A stretch of DNA of 64,000 bases from Collimonas fungivorans (GTDB lineage: Bacteria > Pseudomonadota > Gammaproteobacteria > Burkholderiales > Burkholderiaceae_D), in assembly GCF_001584145.1 (NCBI RefSeq), contig NZ_CP013232.1, forward strand, positions 62,001-126,000. The letters are read 5' to 3'. How positions within the stretch are numbered: the first letter of the stretch is position 1; each line of letters starts with the position of its first letter. The position numbers were made by a program, and so were the translations under genes. Of the stretch, positions 49,090 through 58,436 are shown in pieces. The notes under the pieces were generated by a model that did not search any database, was not told the DNA's origin, and was given only the letters and a program-made list of their open reading frames with translations.

Positions 49090-51786
49090 CTATTTGATCG
49101 CGTACTTGAATTGCCCCTGCTTGTTGGCAGTGACCTTGATCTTGGCGATGCTGTCGCCTTCGGCCATCCTGGCCAGCACGGTTTCGGCAATTTCCGGCAA
49201 CAGCGTGCCGTTGAGGATATTGTCGACGTTGCGGGCGCCGGAATCGACTTCCGTGCAGCGCGCCAGCACCGCTTCCACCAGCGGTTCGTCGTAGCTGAAC
49301 TCGGCCTTGTGGTTGATGGCGATGCGTTTCTGGATGCGTCCCAGCTTGAGATTGATGATCTCGACCAGCACGTCGTCCGAAATCGGATAATAAGGAATCA
49401 CTTTGAGGCGTCCCAGGAAGGCCGGCTTGAACGCCTTCACCAGCTGCGGCCGGATCGCCTGTTCCAGGTCGTCGGTGCTCGGCAGTTCCGCCGCCGCCTT
49501 GTTCAGGCAGCTCTGCATGATCAGGCTGGAGGCGACATTGCTGGTGAGGATGATGATGGTGTTCTTGAAATCGATCTCGCGGCCCTCGGCGTCGTCCAGC
49601 ACACCCTTGTCGAACACCTGGAAAAACAGCTCGAGCACGTCCGGATGGGCTTTTTCCACCTCGTCCAGCAGCACCACGCTGTACGGATTGCGGCGCACCG
49701 CCTCGGTCAGGACGCCGCCTTCGCCATAGCCGACATAGCCCGGCGGCGAGCCTTTCAGGCCGGAGACGCTGTGCGCTTCCTGGTATTCGCTCATGTTGAT
49801 GGTGACCAGCTTGCGTTCGCCGCCGTACAGTACATCGGCCAGCGCCAGCGCGGTTTCGGTCTTGCCGACGCCGGACGGGCCGACGAACAGGAACACCCCC
49901 TTGGGTTTGTTGGGGTCGTCCAGGTTGGCGCGCGAAGTACGCACACGCTGCGCCACAGCCTCGATCGCATGCGGCTGGCCGAGCACGCGTTCGTGCAGCA
50001 GCGAGCCGAGGTTGATCACGGTCTTGATTTCATCCTTGACCATCTTGCCGAGCGGGATGCCGGTCCAGCTGGCGACGATTTCCGCCACCACCAGGCCGTC
50101 GACCTGCACCGGCACCATCGGTGTTTCGCCTTGCAGCGTTTTCAGTTCCTCGATCAGCTTTGCCAGTTCCTGGCTTTCCTTGCTGTCCTTGGCGGCGGCT
50201 TTTTTCGATGGCTTGGCGTCCTCTGCCGGGGTTTGTTCGGCAGCCGGTATTGCTTCCAGGTCGGTGCGCGCGGCCTTGATGCGGTCGGTCAAGGCTTTTT
50301 CCTTTTCCCAGCGTTCGCGATGGACCGCCAGTTCCGCATTCAGCGTGGCCTGCAGTTCGCGCAATTCCTTCAACCGTTCGGCATGCTTGCCGCCGGCGTT
50401 CGATTCGCGCTCCAGCGAATTGAGCTCGGCCACCAGGCGATCCAGCTTCTTGACGATGTTCTCGATCAGGGCCGGCGTTGCATTCTGGCCCAGCGCGACT
50501 TTGGCGCAGGCGGTGTCGAGCACGCTGATCGCCTTGTCGGGCAGCTGGCGGCCGCTGATATAGCGATGCGACAGGCGCACCGCTTCGGTGATGGCCTCAT
50601 CGAAGACCCGCACGCCGAAGTGTTTTTCCATCAGCGGCGCCATGCCGCGCAGCATGGCGCAAGCCAGTTCTTCGCTCGGCTCCTCGACCTTCACTACCTG
50701 GAAACGGCGTGCCAGGGCGGCGTCTTTTTCGAAATATTTCTTGTACTCGCTCCAGGTGGTGGCGGCGATGGTGCGCAGTTCGCCGCGCGCCAGCGCCGGT
50801 TTCAGCAGGTTGGCGGCGTCGTTCTGGCCGGCCTGGCCGCCTGCGCCGATCATGGTGTGGGCTTCGTCGATGAACAGGATGATGGCGTGCGAGCTTTTCT
50901 TGACTTCGTCGATCACGCTTTTCAGGCGGTTTTCAAACTCGCCCTTGACGCTGGCGCCGGCTTGCAGCAGGCCCATGTCGAGCGTATGCACTTCGACGCC
51001 TTGCAGCACGTCGGGCACGTCTTTTTGTGCAATGCGCAGCGCCAGGCCTTCCACCACCGCGGTCTTGCCGACGCCGGCCTCGCCGGTCAGGATAGGATTG
51101 TTTTGGCGGCGCCGCATCAGGATGTCGATGGTCTGGCGGATTTCGGTATCGCGGCCGATCACCGGATCGACCTTGCCTTCGCGCGCACGCTGCGTCAGGT
51201 TGGTGGTGAACTTGTCGAGCGACGGGGTTTTCGAGGCTTCGCCGGTCAGGTCCTGCACCGGATCGCCGCCTTCATCTGCAGCCGTGGCGACGCCGCCATC
51301 TGCTGTCGTGCTTTCCTGCGAACCTTCGGTCAGTTTTTCCAGGTCGTGCTTGAGGTCGTCCAGCTTGAACTTGATGAACAGCTTGGAGCCGCGGTAGGCC
51401 AGCTGCACCAGGTCCGGCTCGGTCAGCAGCGCCAGCAGCAGGTGGCCGCTGCGGATCCGTCCCGACTGGTTATCCAGCGAGGCGATCAGCCAGGCGTGTT
51501 CGAACAGCTTGGGCAGGTGCGGCGAAAATACCGGGGTGCGCGCATTGCCGTTCTTGAAACGGTCGATTTCGCCCTGCAGGTCGCTTTCCAGCGCAGCCAG
51601 ACTGATGCCGGATTTGCGCGCGATGACTGCAAAGTCGCTCTTGGGCTGTTCCAGCAAGGCCAGGAACAGATGTTCGATATCCACTTCATACTGGCCGCGT
51701 CCGACGCAGATGTTTGCCGCACGTTCCGCCGCCAGGCGCGAGGTGTCGTTCAGTTTGCTGATTAAGGTTTTGAGATTAATGCTCAT
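49090..51786 (-). CDS. clpV: T6SS sheath-recycling AAA+ ATPase ClpV (TssH)
   Basis: 898 residues with a Clp-N double repeat, first ATPase module with Walker A GEAGVGKT (235-242), a Clp middle coiled-coil region (~400-530, including the unusual Pro/Lys-rich AAEQTPAEDAKPSKKAAAKD insert), and a second module with GPSGVGKT (636-643) and VVLLDEVEKAHPDV. The N-terminus MSINLKTLISKLNDTSRLAAERAANIC is that of ClpV rather than ClpB. It pulls apart contracted TssB/TssC sheaths. Start is ATG 51786 with GGAAGG upstream; six further codons are open. It follows tssG in the minus-strand operon. Confidence 0.96.
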   Translation of the reverse strand: MSINLKTLISKLNDTSRLAAERAANICVGRGQYEVDIEHLFLALLEQPKSDFAVIARKSGISLAALESDLQGEIDRFKNGNARTPVFSPHLPKLFEHAWLIASLDNQSGRIRSGHLLLALLTEPDLVQLAYRGSKLFIKFKLDDLKHDLEKLTEGSQESTTADGGVATAADEGGDPVQDLTGEASKTPSLDKFTTNLTQRAREGKVDPVIGRDTEIRQTIDILMRRRQNNPILTGEAGVGKTAVVEGLALRIAQKDVPDVLQGVEVHTLDMGLLQAGASVKGEFENRLKSVIDEVKKSSHAIILFIDEAHTMIGAGGQAGQNDAANLLKPALARGELRTIAATTWSEYKKYFEKDAALARRFQVVKVEEPSEELACAMLRGMAPLMEKHFGVRVFDEAITEAVRLSHRYISGRQLPDKAISVLDTACAKVALGQNATPALIENIVKKLDRLVAELNSLERESNAGGKHAERLKELRELQATLNAELAVHRERWEKEKALTDRIKAARTDLEAIPAAEQTPAEDAKPSKKAAAKDSKESQELAKLIEELKTLQGETPMVPVQVDGLVVAEIVASWTGIPLGKMVKDEIKTVINLGSLLHERVLGQPHAIEAVAQRVRTSRANLDDPNKPKGVFLFVGPSGVGKTETALALADVLYGGERKLVTINMSEYQEAHSVSGLKGSPPGYVGYGEGGVLTEAVRRNPYSVVLLDEVEKAHPDVLELFFQVFDKGVLDDAEGREIDFKNTIIILTSNVASSLIMQSCLNKAAAELPSTDDLEQAIRPQLVKAFKPAFLGRLKVIPYYPISDDVLVEIINLKLGRIQKRIAINHKAEFSYDEPLVEAVLARCTEVDSGARNVDNILNGTLLPEIAETVLARMAEGDSIAKIKVTANKQGQFKYAIK

Positions 51787-51810
51787 TGAAGCCTTCCCAT
51801 CCATGCATGG

Positions 51811-52893
51811 TCAAAGTGAGTGAATTTCGTAACAGACATCGGTGCGGTCGCTTTCTTCCGGTTTGCTGGTGACAAAAGTATCCCAGCCCAGCCGTCCGCT
51901 TTCGCGGTCGGAGTTGAGGATGACGCTTTGTACCTGGTCTGCGCGCAAGATCAGCTGTATTTCATACTCCAGGAAGACGCTGGTAAACATCGCCAGTATT
52001 TTTTGCAAGCCGATGGCGGCAGCGCCGCCCGGCAAAAAACTCTCGAACTTCTTCTTCGCCAGCGGGCCGATTTTCAGGCGCATGCGCAGATCGCGCTGCC
52101 ATACCCGCTCGCCCACCATCGCCACGCTGCCTAGCAGGGCGTTGGTGGAACCCAGCACGGTTTGCTGGTCCACCGGCACGTTATACCAATGGCCGACAAA
52201 CTGCTCGATGGTGATCGGCACCGAAAAATATTCGCGCAACACCCGCTGCATGTACGCTGCCGACGGCGGCCGATGGCGGATGGCTGCGGCGAAATGTCCG
52301 ATCGACTCGTCCAGCACGCCGGCGCCGTCTTCCGACATGCGGTCGCGCAAAGTGCGGTGGCCGAGGCCGGCGAGCGACATCAGCAGCGGCAGGAAACTGT
52401 CGGTGCCGTCGATCTGGTACTTGAATTCCAGCCGGTACTTGCGCCAGGCCTTGAAAAAAAGCGCTACGCTGCGATTCGAGAAAACATCCAGGAAAGCGCG
52501 CGGCCCGTGATCTTTTTCATACAGCTGGTGTGCAGCGATGCGTTCCGAGTAGTGGCTGGGCAAGGTGCCGTTGCTGCCTAAGAAACCGATGAACGCCGGC
52601 GTCAGCGCAATGCTGTCGAGCTGGTTGGTCTGCAATGCTTCCAGCAGCGCTTCCACCGTTTTTTCGGTCAGCTTCGGCGTTACCTCCAGCGCCTCGATTT
52701 CGCTCGGAGGAAAATTCAGCGACACGGTGTTCTGGAAACGCAGGAAATCGCTGACGGCCTCCTCATGCGGGATGCCGTTGCGTTTCAACCACAGCTCCAA
52801 CATCATCACAGCCTGGAAAAACTGGAACCGATGCGGCTTGTCCAGCAAGCGCTGGATTACACTAGGTTCGAATCTCCGCTGCGCGGTAAGCAT
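51811..52893 (-). CDS. tssG: T6SS baseplate protein TssG
   Basis: 360 residues beginning with RFEPSVIQRLLDKPHRFQFFQAVMMLELWL, the usual TssG opening, followed by VSLNFPPSEIEAL, FIGFLGSNGTLPSHYSERI, FSNRSVALFFKAWRKYR and RDLRMRLKIGPLAKKKFESFLPGG. TssG with two TssF copies and TssE forms the baseplate wedge. The start lies 37 bases inside tssF, so the two are translated as a coupled pair, which suits the fixed wedge stoichiometry. The next gene clpV follows 24 bases after the stop. Confidence 0.95.
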   Translation of the reverse strand: MLTAQRRFEPSVIQRLLDKPHRFQFFQAVMMLELWLKRNGIPHEEAVSDFLRFQNTVSLNFPPSEIEALEVTPKLTEKTVEALLEALQTNQLDSIALTPAFIGFLGSNGTLPSHYSERIAAHQLYEKDHGPRAFLDVFSNRSVALFFKAWRKYRLEFKYQIDGTDSFLPLLMSLAGLGHRTLRDRMSEDGAGVLDESIGHFAAAIRHRPPSAAYMQRVLREYFSVPITIEQFVGHWYNVPVDQQTVLGSTNALLGSVAMVGERVWQRDLRMRLKIGPLAKKKFESFLPGGAAAIGLQKILAMFTSVFLEYEIQLILRADQVQSVILNSDRESGRLGWDTFVTSKPEESDRTDVCYEIHSL

Positions 52894-54701
52894 CGCAGTA
52901 TCTCCTCACCTGTTCGTTTGGAAGCTATCACCAATTGCGTAAAGCTGTTGGCATGCACATACAGGCCGAGGAAGCGGTCCAGGACATTGGCAAACACATG
53001 GATGCCGCTACCGACAAAACCTTCCTCGTCCAGCGTGACCCTGATCTCGATGCCGCGCACCAGCGATGCAAACGGATTGCCGGGCAGCCAGGCGGTGGCA
53101 GCCTTGTGGTCGATGCCGACCACGCTGCCGATCTGGCGCTGGGAAATCGCCGAACGCGGCAAGTCGTACAAGCTCAGGGTCTCTTGCAAAGCCTCCAGGC
53201 CGCCCTTGGCCAGCGACAGGTGGTTCAATGCAAGATGGGAAATCAGGCGCCAGTGGGCGCCGCGGCCGCGCTCGAAGCGGCAAGGCTCGGATGGCTTGCG
53301 CAAGAAGCCGATGGAGTTCACCAGCGAACCGCCTTCCAGGAACAGATCGCCGCCAGCCAGGCCGTAAGCCAGGGAAGCCGGCAGGTTGCGATTGCAGCAA
53401 GTCAGCTCGATGCTCAGCGTATCGGTTTCTATGGTGGCCGGATCGAAGTCGATGTCGACGATCGAAATTTCGGTTTCGTAGCCGGGGCTGCGCGCCGCGA
53501 CCATCTCGTCGCGCCGCATGGCCCAGTAATGGCCGGCCTTGTCCACGCTTTCGCCGTGGCGCAACGAATAGAAAGGCCGGAATTCGGTAATCGATTCGCC
53601 TTCCGGGGTCTGCCGCACCAGTTGCACCGAATCGATCGAATGCACTTCATAAGCGTAGGCGCGCCGCGAGTCGCCCACTACCGGATAGTAGGCGCTGGTG
53701 TGGGTCAGCCGGATCGGGTCGCCGCGCTGCTTGAACAGGTTGATGACCGGGGTGCAGCCTAGCAGCAGGTTGTTGGTCGACAGGGTGCCCAGCATGCGCG
53801 CGGTGTTGGAGTCGGCGCGCAGTCCGGACAGCACCAGGTGCAAGGTGAATTTCTTGCAGCCGGGCGGCAGCAGCTTTGTGATTTCGGCAACATCGACGTC
53901 AAAGAAATTGAATTTCTCGGGATAGGAAAAGTACTCGGTCAGCAGCCGGTAAGCAGGATGCGAGCGCGCCGGGAAGTCGATCAGCGATTCGTCTTCTTCA
54001 AAACCCACCGGCGTGACCGGGATCTTGTTCACGGCATGCCATTTGCCGCTCTTGCCGACTTCGACATAGGCGCGCACGGTGCGCATGAACAGGGTGTCGC
54101 GCAATGCAGCGCAGAACGATGGCTCGCCGTCGATGAATACGCGCAGGCTCTTGACGCCCAGTTCGGCAAAACCGGCTTGCTCCGCCGTGCTCTCGAAAGT
54201 AATGCCGATGCGTGAGCTGGCGGTCGGCGGCAGCAGCACTGCGTCCGGCGGTTCGATGATGGGATCGAATACCGCGCGCGACAGCAGCACCGGCGCCACT
54301 GTCACTTCATAGGTTGTCTTGAATTTGCAAGCCACGCCCTTGACCTGGCGCGTTGTCAGTTCGGTGCCGCGCGGCACCGGCATGGCGGTGGTCAGCTGTG
54401 CCGCGGCGACGCTGTAGTCCATGCGCGCGATCGAGCAGGACGGAAACGGCCGCAGGTAGTGCGGATACAACACTTCGAACAGGGCTTCGGTGAATTCCGG
54501 GTAATCGTCGTCCAGCCGCTTCGAGGTGCGGGCATTGATCAGCGCGAACGACTGGATCATGCGCTCGATGTGCGGATCTTCCGATACTTCGCCGGACATC
54601 AGCAGGCGGCTGGCAATCTTCGGATAGCGTTCGGAAAACTCGCGCGAATAGCGTCTCAGGAAACCGAGCTCGCGCTCGTAATAGGGAAGTAATTCGTCCA
54701 C
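52857..54701 (-). CDS. tssF: T6SS baseplate protein TssF
   Basis: 614 residues: DELLPYYERELGFLRRYSREFSERYPKIASRL is the typical TssF N-terminus, followed by DPHIERMIQSFALINARTSKRLDD, FTEALFEVLYPHYLRPFPSCSI and later KFTLHLVLSGL and VNLFKQRGDPIRL-type strands. TssF is the main wedge protein of the baseplate. The start codon is GTG (54701), only one base after the tssE stop, so translation probably depends on coupling to tssE. The 3' end overlaps tssG by 37 bases. Confidence 0.95.
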   Translation of the reverse strand: MDELLPYYERELGFLRRYSREFSERYPKIASRLLMSGEVSEDPHIERMIQSFALINARTSKRLDDDYPEFTEALFEVLYPHYLRPFPSCSIARMDYSVAAAQLTTAMPVPRGTELTTRQVKGVACKFKTTYEVTVAPVLLSRAVFDPIIEPPDAVLLPPTASSRIGITFESTAEQAGFAELGVKSLRVFIDGEPSFCAALRDTLFMRTVRAYVEVGKSGKWHAVNKIPVTPVGFEEDESLIDFPARSHPAYRLLTEYFSYPEKFNFFDVDVAEITKLLPPGCKKFTLHLVLSGLRADSNTARMLGTLSTNNLLLGCTPVINLFKQRGDPIRLTHTSAYYPVVGDSRRAYAYEVHSIDSVQLVRQTPEGESITEFRPFYSLRHGESVDKAGHYWAMRRDEMVAARSPGYETEISIVDIDFDPATIETDTLSIELTCCNRNLPASLAYGLAGGDLFLEGGSLVNSIGFLRKPSEPCRFERGRGAHWRLISHLALNHLSLAKGGLEALQETLSLYDLPRSAISQRQIGSVVGIDHKAATAWLPGNPFASLVRGIEIRVTLDEEGFVGSGIHVFANVLDRFLGLYVHANSFTQLVIASKRTGEEILRCLPRSGDSNLV

Positions 54702-54702
54702 G

Positions 54703-55194
54703 TTAACCGTCCATCCGCATCGCGCGGCGTGCTCTGCTGATTGAATATTGCAAGGTTGACGGCTGCAGCACGGCGTCGAAGCTCACGGCTTCTTTGGCCG
54801 GCCCCACCACCAGCATGGCCGCAATCGCAAAATTCAAGCGGTTGATCGATCCTTCGCGCAGTTCGAGCGAGGCGCGCACGTTCCTCAGGCGCGGCTCGTG
54901 GCGCGCAATGCCCTGTTCCAGGCACTGGCAGATATGCGCCCGGTCGTCCAGGCTGGCCAGGCTCATGCCGGAAAAATCGTTCAAGCCGTAGGTCAGTATC
55001 GACTTGCTGCATTCGGGGAAATTCTTCAGCAACTCTTCGGGAATCACGGTACGCGTATTGAGCATGGCCTCAAGGTCGCGGGCGACCGTGTCTTTCAAGG
55101 CGTCCATCGACAATCGCACTACCAGATCGGATTGCGCAGGCGTGTTGTCGCCGCCCATCAACCGGTCAAACAATCCAGGAGTGAAACCTTTCAT
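54703..55194 (-). CDS. tssE: T6SS baseplate protein TssE (gp25-like lysozyme fold)
   Basis: 163 residues with an ETR..gp25 domain: LSMDALKDTVARDLEAMLNTR, ECSKSILTYGLNDFSGMS, AHICQCLEQGIARHEPRLRNVRASL and LNFAIAAML. TssE starts sheath polymerisation at the baseplate. A rho-independent terminator lies in the 62-bp gap between hcp and this gene, so tssE and everything downstream should be expressed at a fraction of the hcp level. The Shine-Dalgarno before ATG 55194 is weak. Confidence 0.94.
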   Translation of the reverse strand: MKGFTPGLFDRLMGGDNTPAQSDLVVRLSMDALKDTVARDLEAMLNTRTVIPEELLKNFPECSKSILTYGLNDFSGMSLASLDDRAHICQCLEQGIARHEPRLRNVRASLELREGSINRLNFAIAAMLVVGPAKEAVSFDAVLQPSTLQYSISRARRAMRMDG

Positions 55195-55209
55195 CGCTTA
55201 CCATTCAGG

Positions 55210-55239
55210 AGAAAAAAAGAGCCGCAGCATGCGGCTCTT
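55210..55239 (-). terminator. Intra-operon terminator/attenuator after hcp
   Basis: On the minus strand AAGAGCCGC, a five-base loop and GCGGCTCTT form a perfect stem followed by T7. It stands 18 bases after the hcp stop and before tssE, so it should reduce read-through while leaving abundant hcp message. Confidence 0.85.
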
Positions 55240-55256
55240 TGTTCAATGCAAGAAAA

Positions 55257-55748
55257 TTACACGACCTTGTTGGTCGACAGATCCCAGCCGCCGGAAGTAT
55301 TGCCGCCCGAACCGCCGCCGATTTTTTGCTGTGTGTACTTCCATTTGACCTGGGAGTACTTCAGGCTGATGCTTTCGCTCAGCACGTCGCCTTCCTGGAC
55401 CGATGGGGTGACATCGGAAATCAGCAGGTTGACCAGTTCGATTTCGAAGTACTTGATGCGGTCGCCCTTGCCGTCGGCGCGCAGGAATTCGAACTTGGCC
55501 TTCGGAATGGTCTTGCCCGACGAGCAGTTCTGCAGCAGCAGCGGTGTGGCCAGATCGGCGATCTTGGTCACGACGATGTCCTTGTGCTCGCAGCGCTCGG
55601 CAGTGTGGCCGCCGCCGGTCGAAGCAGTTGCCGACTTCGGCTGCAGCACTTCCCACTGTACCGATTTGCACTCGATCCAATCCTTGTGCGCGCTGTCCGT
55701 GGATTCGCCCTTGATGCCGTCGATTTGCAGATAAACGTCAATTGCCAT
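55257..55748 (-). CDS. hcp: T6SS inner-tube protein Hcp (TssD)
   Basis: 163 residues of the Hcp1-type fold: AIDVYLQIDGIKGESTDSAH, KDWIECKSVQWEVLQPKSA, DIVVTKIADLATPLLLQNCSSGKTIPKAKFEFLR and an ISLKYSQVKWKYTQQK strand near the end. Hexamers stack into the secreted tube. A strong AAGGGG lies seven bases before ATG 55748, consistent with high expression, and a terminator directly follows the gene. There is no C-terminal effector extension. Confidence 0.96.
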   Translation of the reverse strand: MAIDVYLQIDGIKGESTDSAHKDWIECKSVQWEVLQPKSATASTGGGHTAERCEHKDIVVTKIADLATPLLLQNCSSGKTIPKAKFEFLRADGKGDRIKYFEIELVNLLISDVTPSVQEGDVLSESISLKYSQVKWKYTQQKIGGGSGGNTSGGWDLSTNKVV

Positions 55749-55771
55749 AGTGATACCCCTTGTGAATTAAG

Positions 55772-57259
55772 TTAAGACTTGGTTGACGCTGGTAATTCTG
55801 CAACCAAGCGCAGTGAAACTGAAAGTTCGTCAAGCTGGAAGTGCGGGCGCAGGAAGGACACTGCACGGTAGACGCCCGGACGTCCCGGTACTTCGGATAC
55901 CTGCACCGAGGCTTCACGCAAGGGAAATTGCGCTTTGGCTTCTTGGCTGGCATTGTCATCAAGCAGCACATACTGGGTCAGCCAACGGTTAAGGAAATCC
56001 TCCACGTTGCCTGCCGAAGCAAAGCTGCCGATCTTGTCGCGCATCATCGATTTCATGTAATGCGCAATACGCGATACGGCAAAAATGTACTGCAGCTGGG
56101 CTGACAGCACAGAATTGGCGTTGGCCGAATCGGTATTGTATTTCTTGGCTTTTTGCGTCGACTGCGCGCCGAAGAAGGCGGCGTAATCGGTGTTCTTGCA
56201 ATGCACCAGCGAGATGAAGCCGAGGTCGCTCAGTTCTTTTTCGCGACGGTCGGTAATCGCGATTTCGGTCGGGCACTTGAGCGCGACTTCGCCTTCGTCG
56301 GTCTTGAAGGTGTGGGTCGGCAGGTCTTCCACCAGGCCGCCGCCTTCGACGCCGCGGATCGCCGCGCACCAGCCGAAATCTTCAAACGCCTTGGTCAGCT
56401 TGGTGCCGAAGGCATACGCTGCATTACACCAGAGGTACTTGGAGTGATCGGTGCCGTCGACATCTTCGACAAAGTTGAAGCCTTCGACTGTCTGGCCATC
56501 CTTCGGATTGAACGGCAGGCGGCCCAGGAAGCGCGGCAGGGTCAGGCCGACATAACGGGAATCTTCGGATTCGCGGAAAGACTTCCATTTGGCGTATTCG
56601 ACGGTCTCGAACACCTTGGCCAGGTCGCGCGGCTTGCCGAGTTCGCTGTAGGTTTCCAGGCCGAACAGCTCAGGCGAGGCCGAGCTGATGAACGGTGCAT
56701 GGGCAGCCGCTGCGATATGCGACATCTGTTCGACGAAATACATGTCTTCCGGCTGCCGGGTGATTTCGAAATCGCCCAGCAGGGAGCCGAACGGCGCACC
56801 GCCGAAAGTGCCGAACTCTTCTTCGTAGACTTTCTTGAAGATCGCGCTCTGGTCGAACTCGAGGGCGCTCTGGAAGTCCTTGACCAATTCCCGCTTGGTG
56901 GCGTTCAAGACCTTGATCTTGAGGTTCTGGCTGGTGGTCGAGTTGAACACCAGGTAGTGCAGGCCGGTCCAGCTGCTTTCCAGTTTCTGGAATTCAGGCG
57001 CATGGATCACGGCGCTGACCTGGGCCGAAATCAGGCGGTCCAGCTCGGCCACGCGGGCGTCGATGGTGGCTGACAGGTTGGCCGACACCACCACGGTGCC
57101 CTGCATGACCTGGTTCACCAGTTCCGAAATGATGTCTTTGGCGCGGTCGTGCTCGGCGCCGGACTTGGCGACTTTGCTCTGTTCTACGATCTGGTCGAGC
57201 AAACCGGATTCTTCTGCGGCCGCCCCTGCGGCTGGCGCAGAATTATGCTGAAAGGACAT
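55772..57259 (-). CDS. tssC: T6SS sheath large subunit TssC
   Basis: 495 residues with the EvpB/VipB pattern: a Gly/Ala-rich start, then LDRLISAQVSAVIHAPEFQKLESSWTGLHYLV, KVLNATKRELVKDFQ, FEFGTFGG-like FGTFGGAPFGSLLGDFE, LPRFLGRLPF and DRREKELSDLGFISLVHCKNTDYAAFFGAQS, ending with FLRPHFQLDELSVSLRLVAELP. It pairs with TssB to form the contractile sheath. AAGGAG six bases upstream overlaps the end of tssB, whose stop is one base away, so the two subunits are made together. Confidence 0.97.
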   Translation of the reverse strand: MSFQHNSAPAAGAAAEESGLLDQIVEQSKVAKSGAEHDRAKDIISELVNQVMQGTVVVSANLSATIDARVAELDRLISAQVSAVIHAPEFQKLESSWTGLHYLVFNSTTSQNLKIKVLNATKRELVKDFQSALEFDQSAIFKKVYEEEFGTFGGAPFGSLLGDFEITRQPEDMYFVEQMSHIAAAAHAPFISSASPELFGLETYSELGKPRDLAKVFETVEYAKWKSFRESEDSRYVGLTLPRFLGRLPFNPKDGQTVEGFNFVEDVDGTDHSKYLWCNAAYAFGTKLTKAFEDFGWCAAIRGVEGGGLVEDLPTHTFKTDEGEVALKCPTEIAITDRREKELSDLGFISLVHCKNTDYAAFFGAQSTQKAKKYNTDSANANSVLSAQLQYIFAVSRIAHYMKSMMRDKIGSFASAGNVEDFLNRWLTQYVLLDDNASQEAKAQFPLREASVQVSEVPGRPGVYRAVSFLRPHFQLDELSVSLRLVAELPASTKS

Positions 57260-57260
57260 C

Positions 57261-57770
57261 TCAGTCTCCTTGCTTCTTGGTTTGCTTGCTTAACGCCGCC
57301 AGCTTTTCGGTGCTGTTGAGCACATCGTTGAGGATATCTTCCAGCTTGTCGTTGCCGGCCAGCTTGTTGCGCAGGTCGGCCAGTTTGGTGCGGGCTTCGA
57401 GCAGCTGCTTGAGCGGCTCGATCTGCTGCACTACCGCTTCCGGACGGAAATCGTCGATCGACTTGAACTTCAGGTCGACCCCGAACTCGCCGCCGGCGTC
57501 GCTCAAGTGGTTCGGCACGCGGAAAGCGGCTCTCGGCTCGACGCCTTTCATCACTTCATCGAAGTTGTCGTTGTCGATGTTGACGAACTTGCGGTCCTTC
57601 AGCTTGGTCTGGGCCACTTCGGATTTACCGCTGAAATCGCCGATCACCCCCATCACGAACGGCAATTCCTTTTGCTCGATGGCGTCGCCGATTTCAACGT
57701 CGTAAGTCATTTGCACCCGTGGTGGACGGACTTTCTGCAAACGTTTTTGAGTACTCTCTTTTTTAGCCAT
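57261..57770 (-). CDS. tssB: T6SS sheath small subunit TssB
   Basis: 169 residues: RLQKVRPPRVQMTYDVEIGDAIEQKELPFVMGVIGDFSG is the standard TssB/VipA opening, followed by KFVNIDNDNFDEVMKGVEPRAAFRV and LKFKSIDDFRPEAVVQQIEPLKQLLEAR. It forms the sheath with TssC, contributing the strands recognised when ClpV disassembles it. GGGGG precedes ATG 57770. The gene is 66 bases after the TPR-like lipoprotein gene and directly abuts tssC. Confidence 0.97.
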   Translation of the reverse strand: MAKKESTQKRLQKVRPPRVQMTYDVEIGDAIEQKELPFVMGVIGDFSGKSEVAQTKLKDRKFVNIDNDNFDEVMKGVEPRAAFRVPNHLSDAGGEFGVDLKFKSIDDFRPEAVVQQIEPLKQLLEARTKLADLRNKLAGNDKLEDILNDVLNSTEKLAALSKQTKKQGD

Positions 57771-57836
57771 AAAACCCCCGCTGATACCGAATAATCAAGC
57801 CCCGACCCCGCCTGGCGGAATCAGGAATCATATGAG

Positions 57837-58436
57837 TTACTGCAACGATCCGAATGGATTGGCGCCATCGCCGCTAGGTTCAGGCGTGCCCGGTTTGGCC
57901 GGGACGGCACCCTTTTTGGCGGCTGCTGCTGCGGCGGCTGCCGGCGCCGGACGTGCTACTGCCTTTGGACGGGGCGGCACCAACACCGTCTCGCCCAGGC
58001 TTTCACGCAGGATTTTGGCCAGTCCCTGTGCTTCGGTGCGGACATTGCCGTTCAAATCGTTTTGTGTGCGTAAATCGTTCAGCGCCTTGGTCGACAGCCG
58101 CAGGCCGCCTACCGCGACTATGCTGTTGGCGACCTTGTCTTTCGGATCGCGTTGCAAGCCTTCCAGCGCATAGGAAATGGCGTCGCCATAGTTTTCCGCA
58201 TCGAAACGGATCTGCGCCAGGCGCACCCATGGTGTCTTGTCTGCAGGAAACGCGCTGGTCGCGTCTTTCAATAATTTGACTGCCTTGTCGGTCTGCCCGG
58301 CTTTTTGTGCGGCGTCGGCTTCAGCCACTATAGAATCCAGTTTGGCTGCGGGATCAACCGCAGGTGGGGTTGCGCAGGCGCTTACCAGGCACGCCAATGC
58401 CACGCCGTAGATAAATTTGCTTTTCCATTGACTCAT
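57837..58436 (-). CDS. TPR-like T6SS accessory lipoprotein
   Basis: A signal peptide with lipobox VSAC (Cys21) leads to a lipidated protein of about 180 residues with two to three TPR-like hairpins (ADAAQKAGQTDKAVKLLKDATS, TPWVRLAQIRFDAENYGDAI, SYALEGLQRDPKDKVANSIV), then an Ala/Pro-rich linker and the end PFGSLQ. It is a paralogue of the exported protein at 38885-39445. As first gene of the tssB operon and opposite tssJ, it is probably an envelope-assembly factor specific to this T6SS subtype; comparable lipoproteins in Burkholderia clusters are described as Tag proteins, but I do not assign a letter. Confidence 0.82.
   Translation of the reverse strand: MSQWKSKFIYGVALACLVSACATPPAVDPAAKLDSIVAEADAAQKAGQTDKAVKLLKDATSAFPADKTPWVRLAQIRFDAENYGDAISYALEGLQRDPKDKVANSIVAVGGLRLSTKALNDLRTQNDLNGNVRTEAQGLAKILRESLGETVLVPPRPKAVARPAPAAAAAAAAKKGAVPAKPGTPEPSGDGANPFGSLQ

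Noticed and set aside
49057..51765. 902-codon plus-strand frame opposite clpV
   Set aside because: Shadow of ClpV, whose Walker motifs are on the minus strand.
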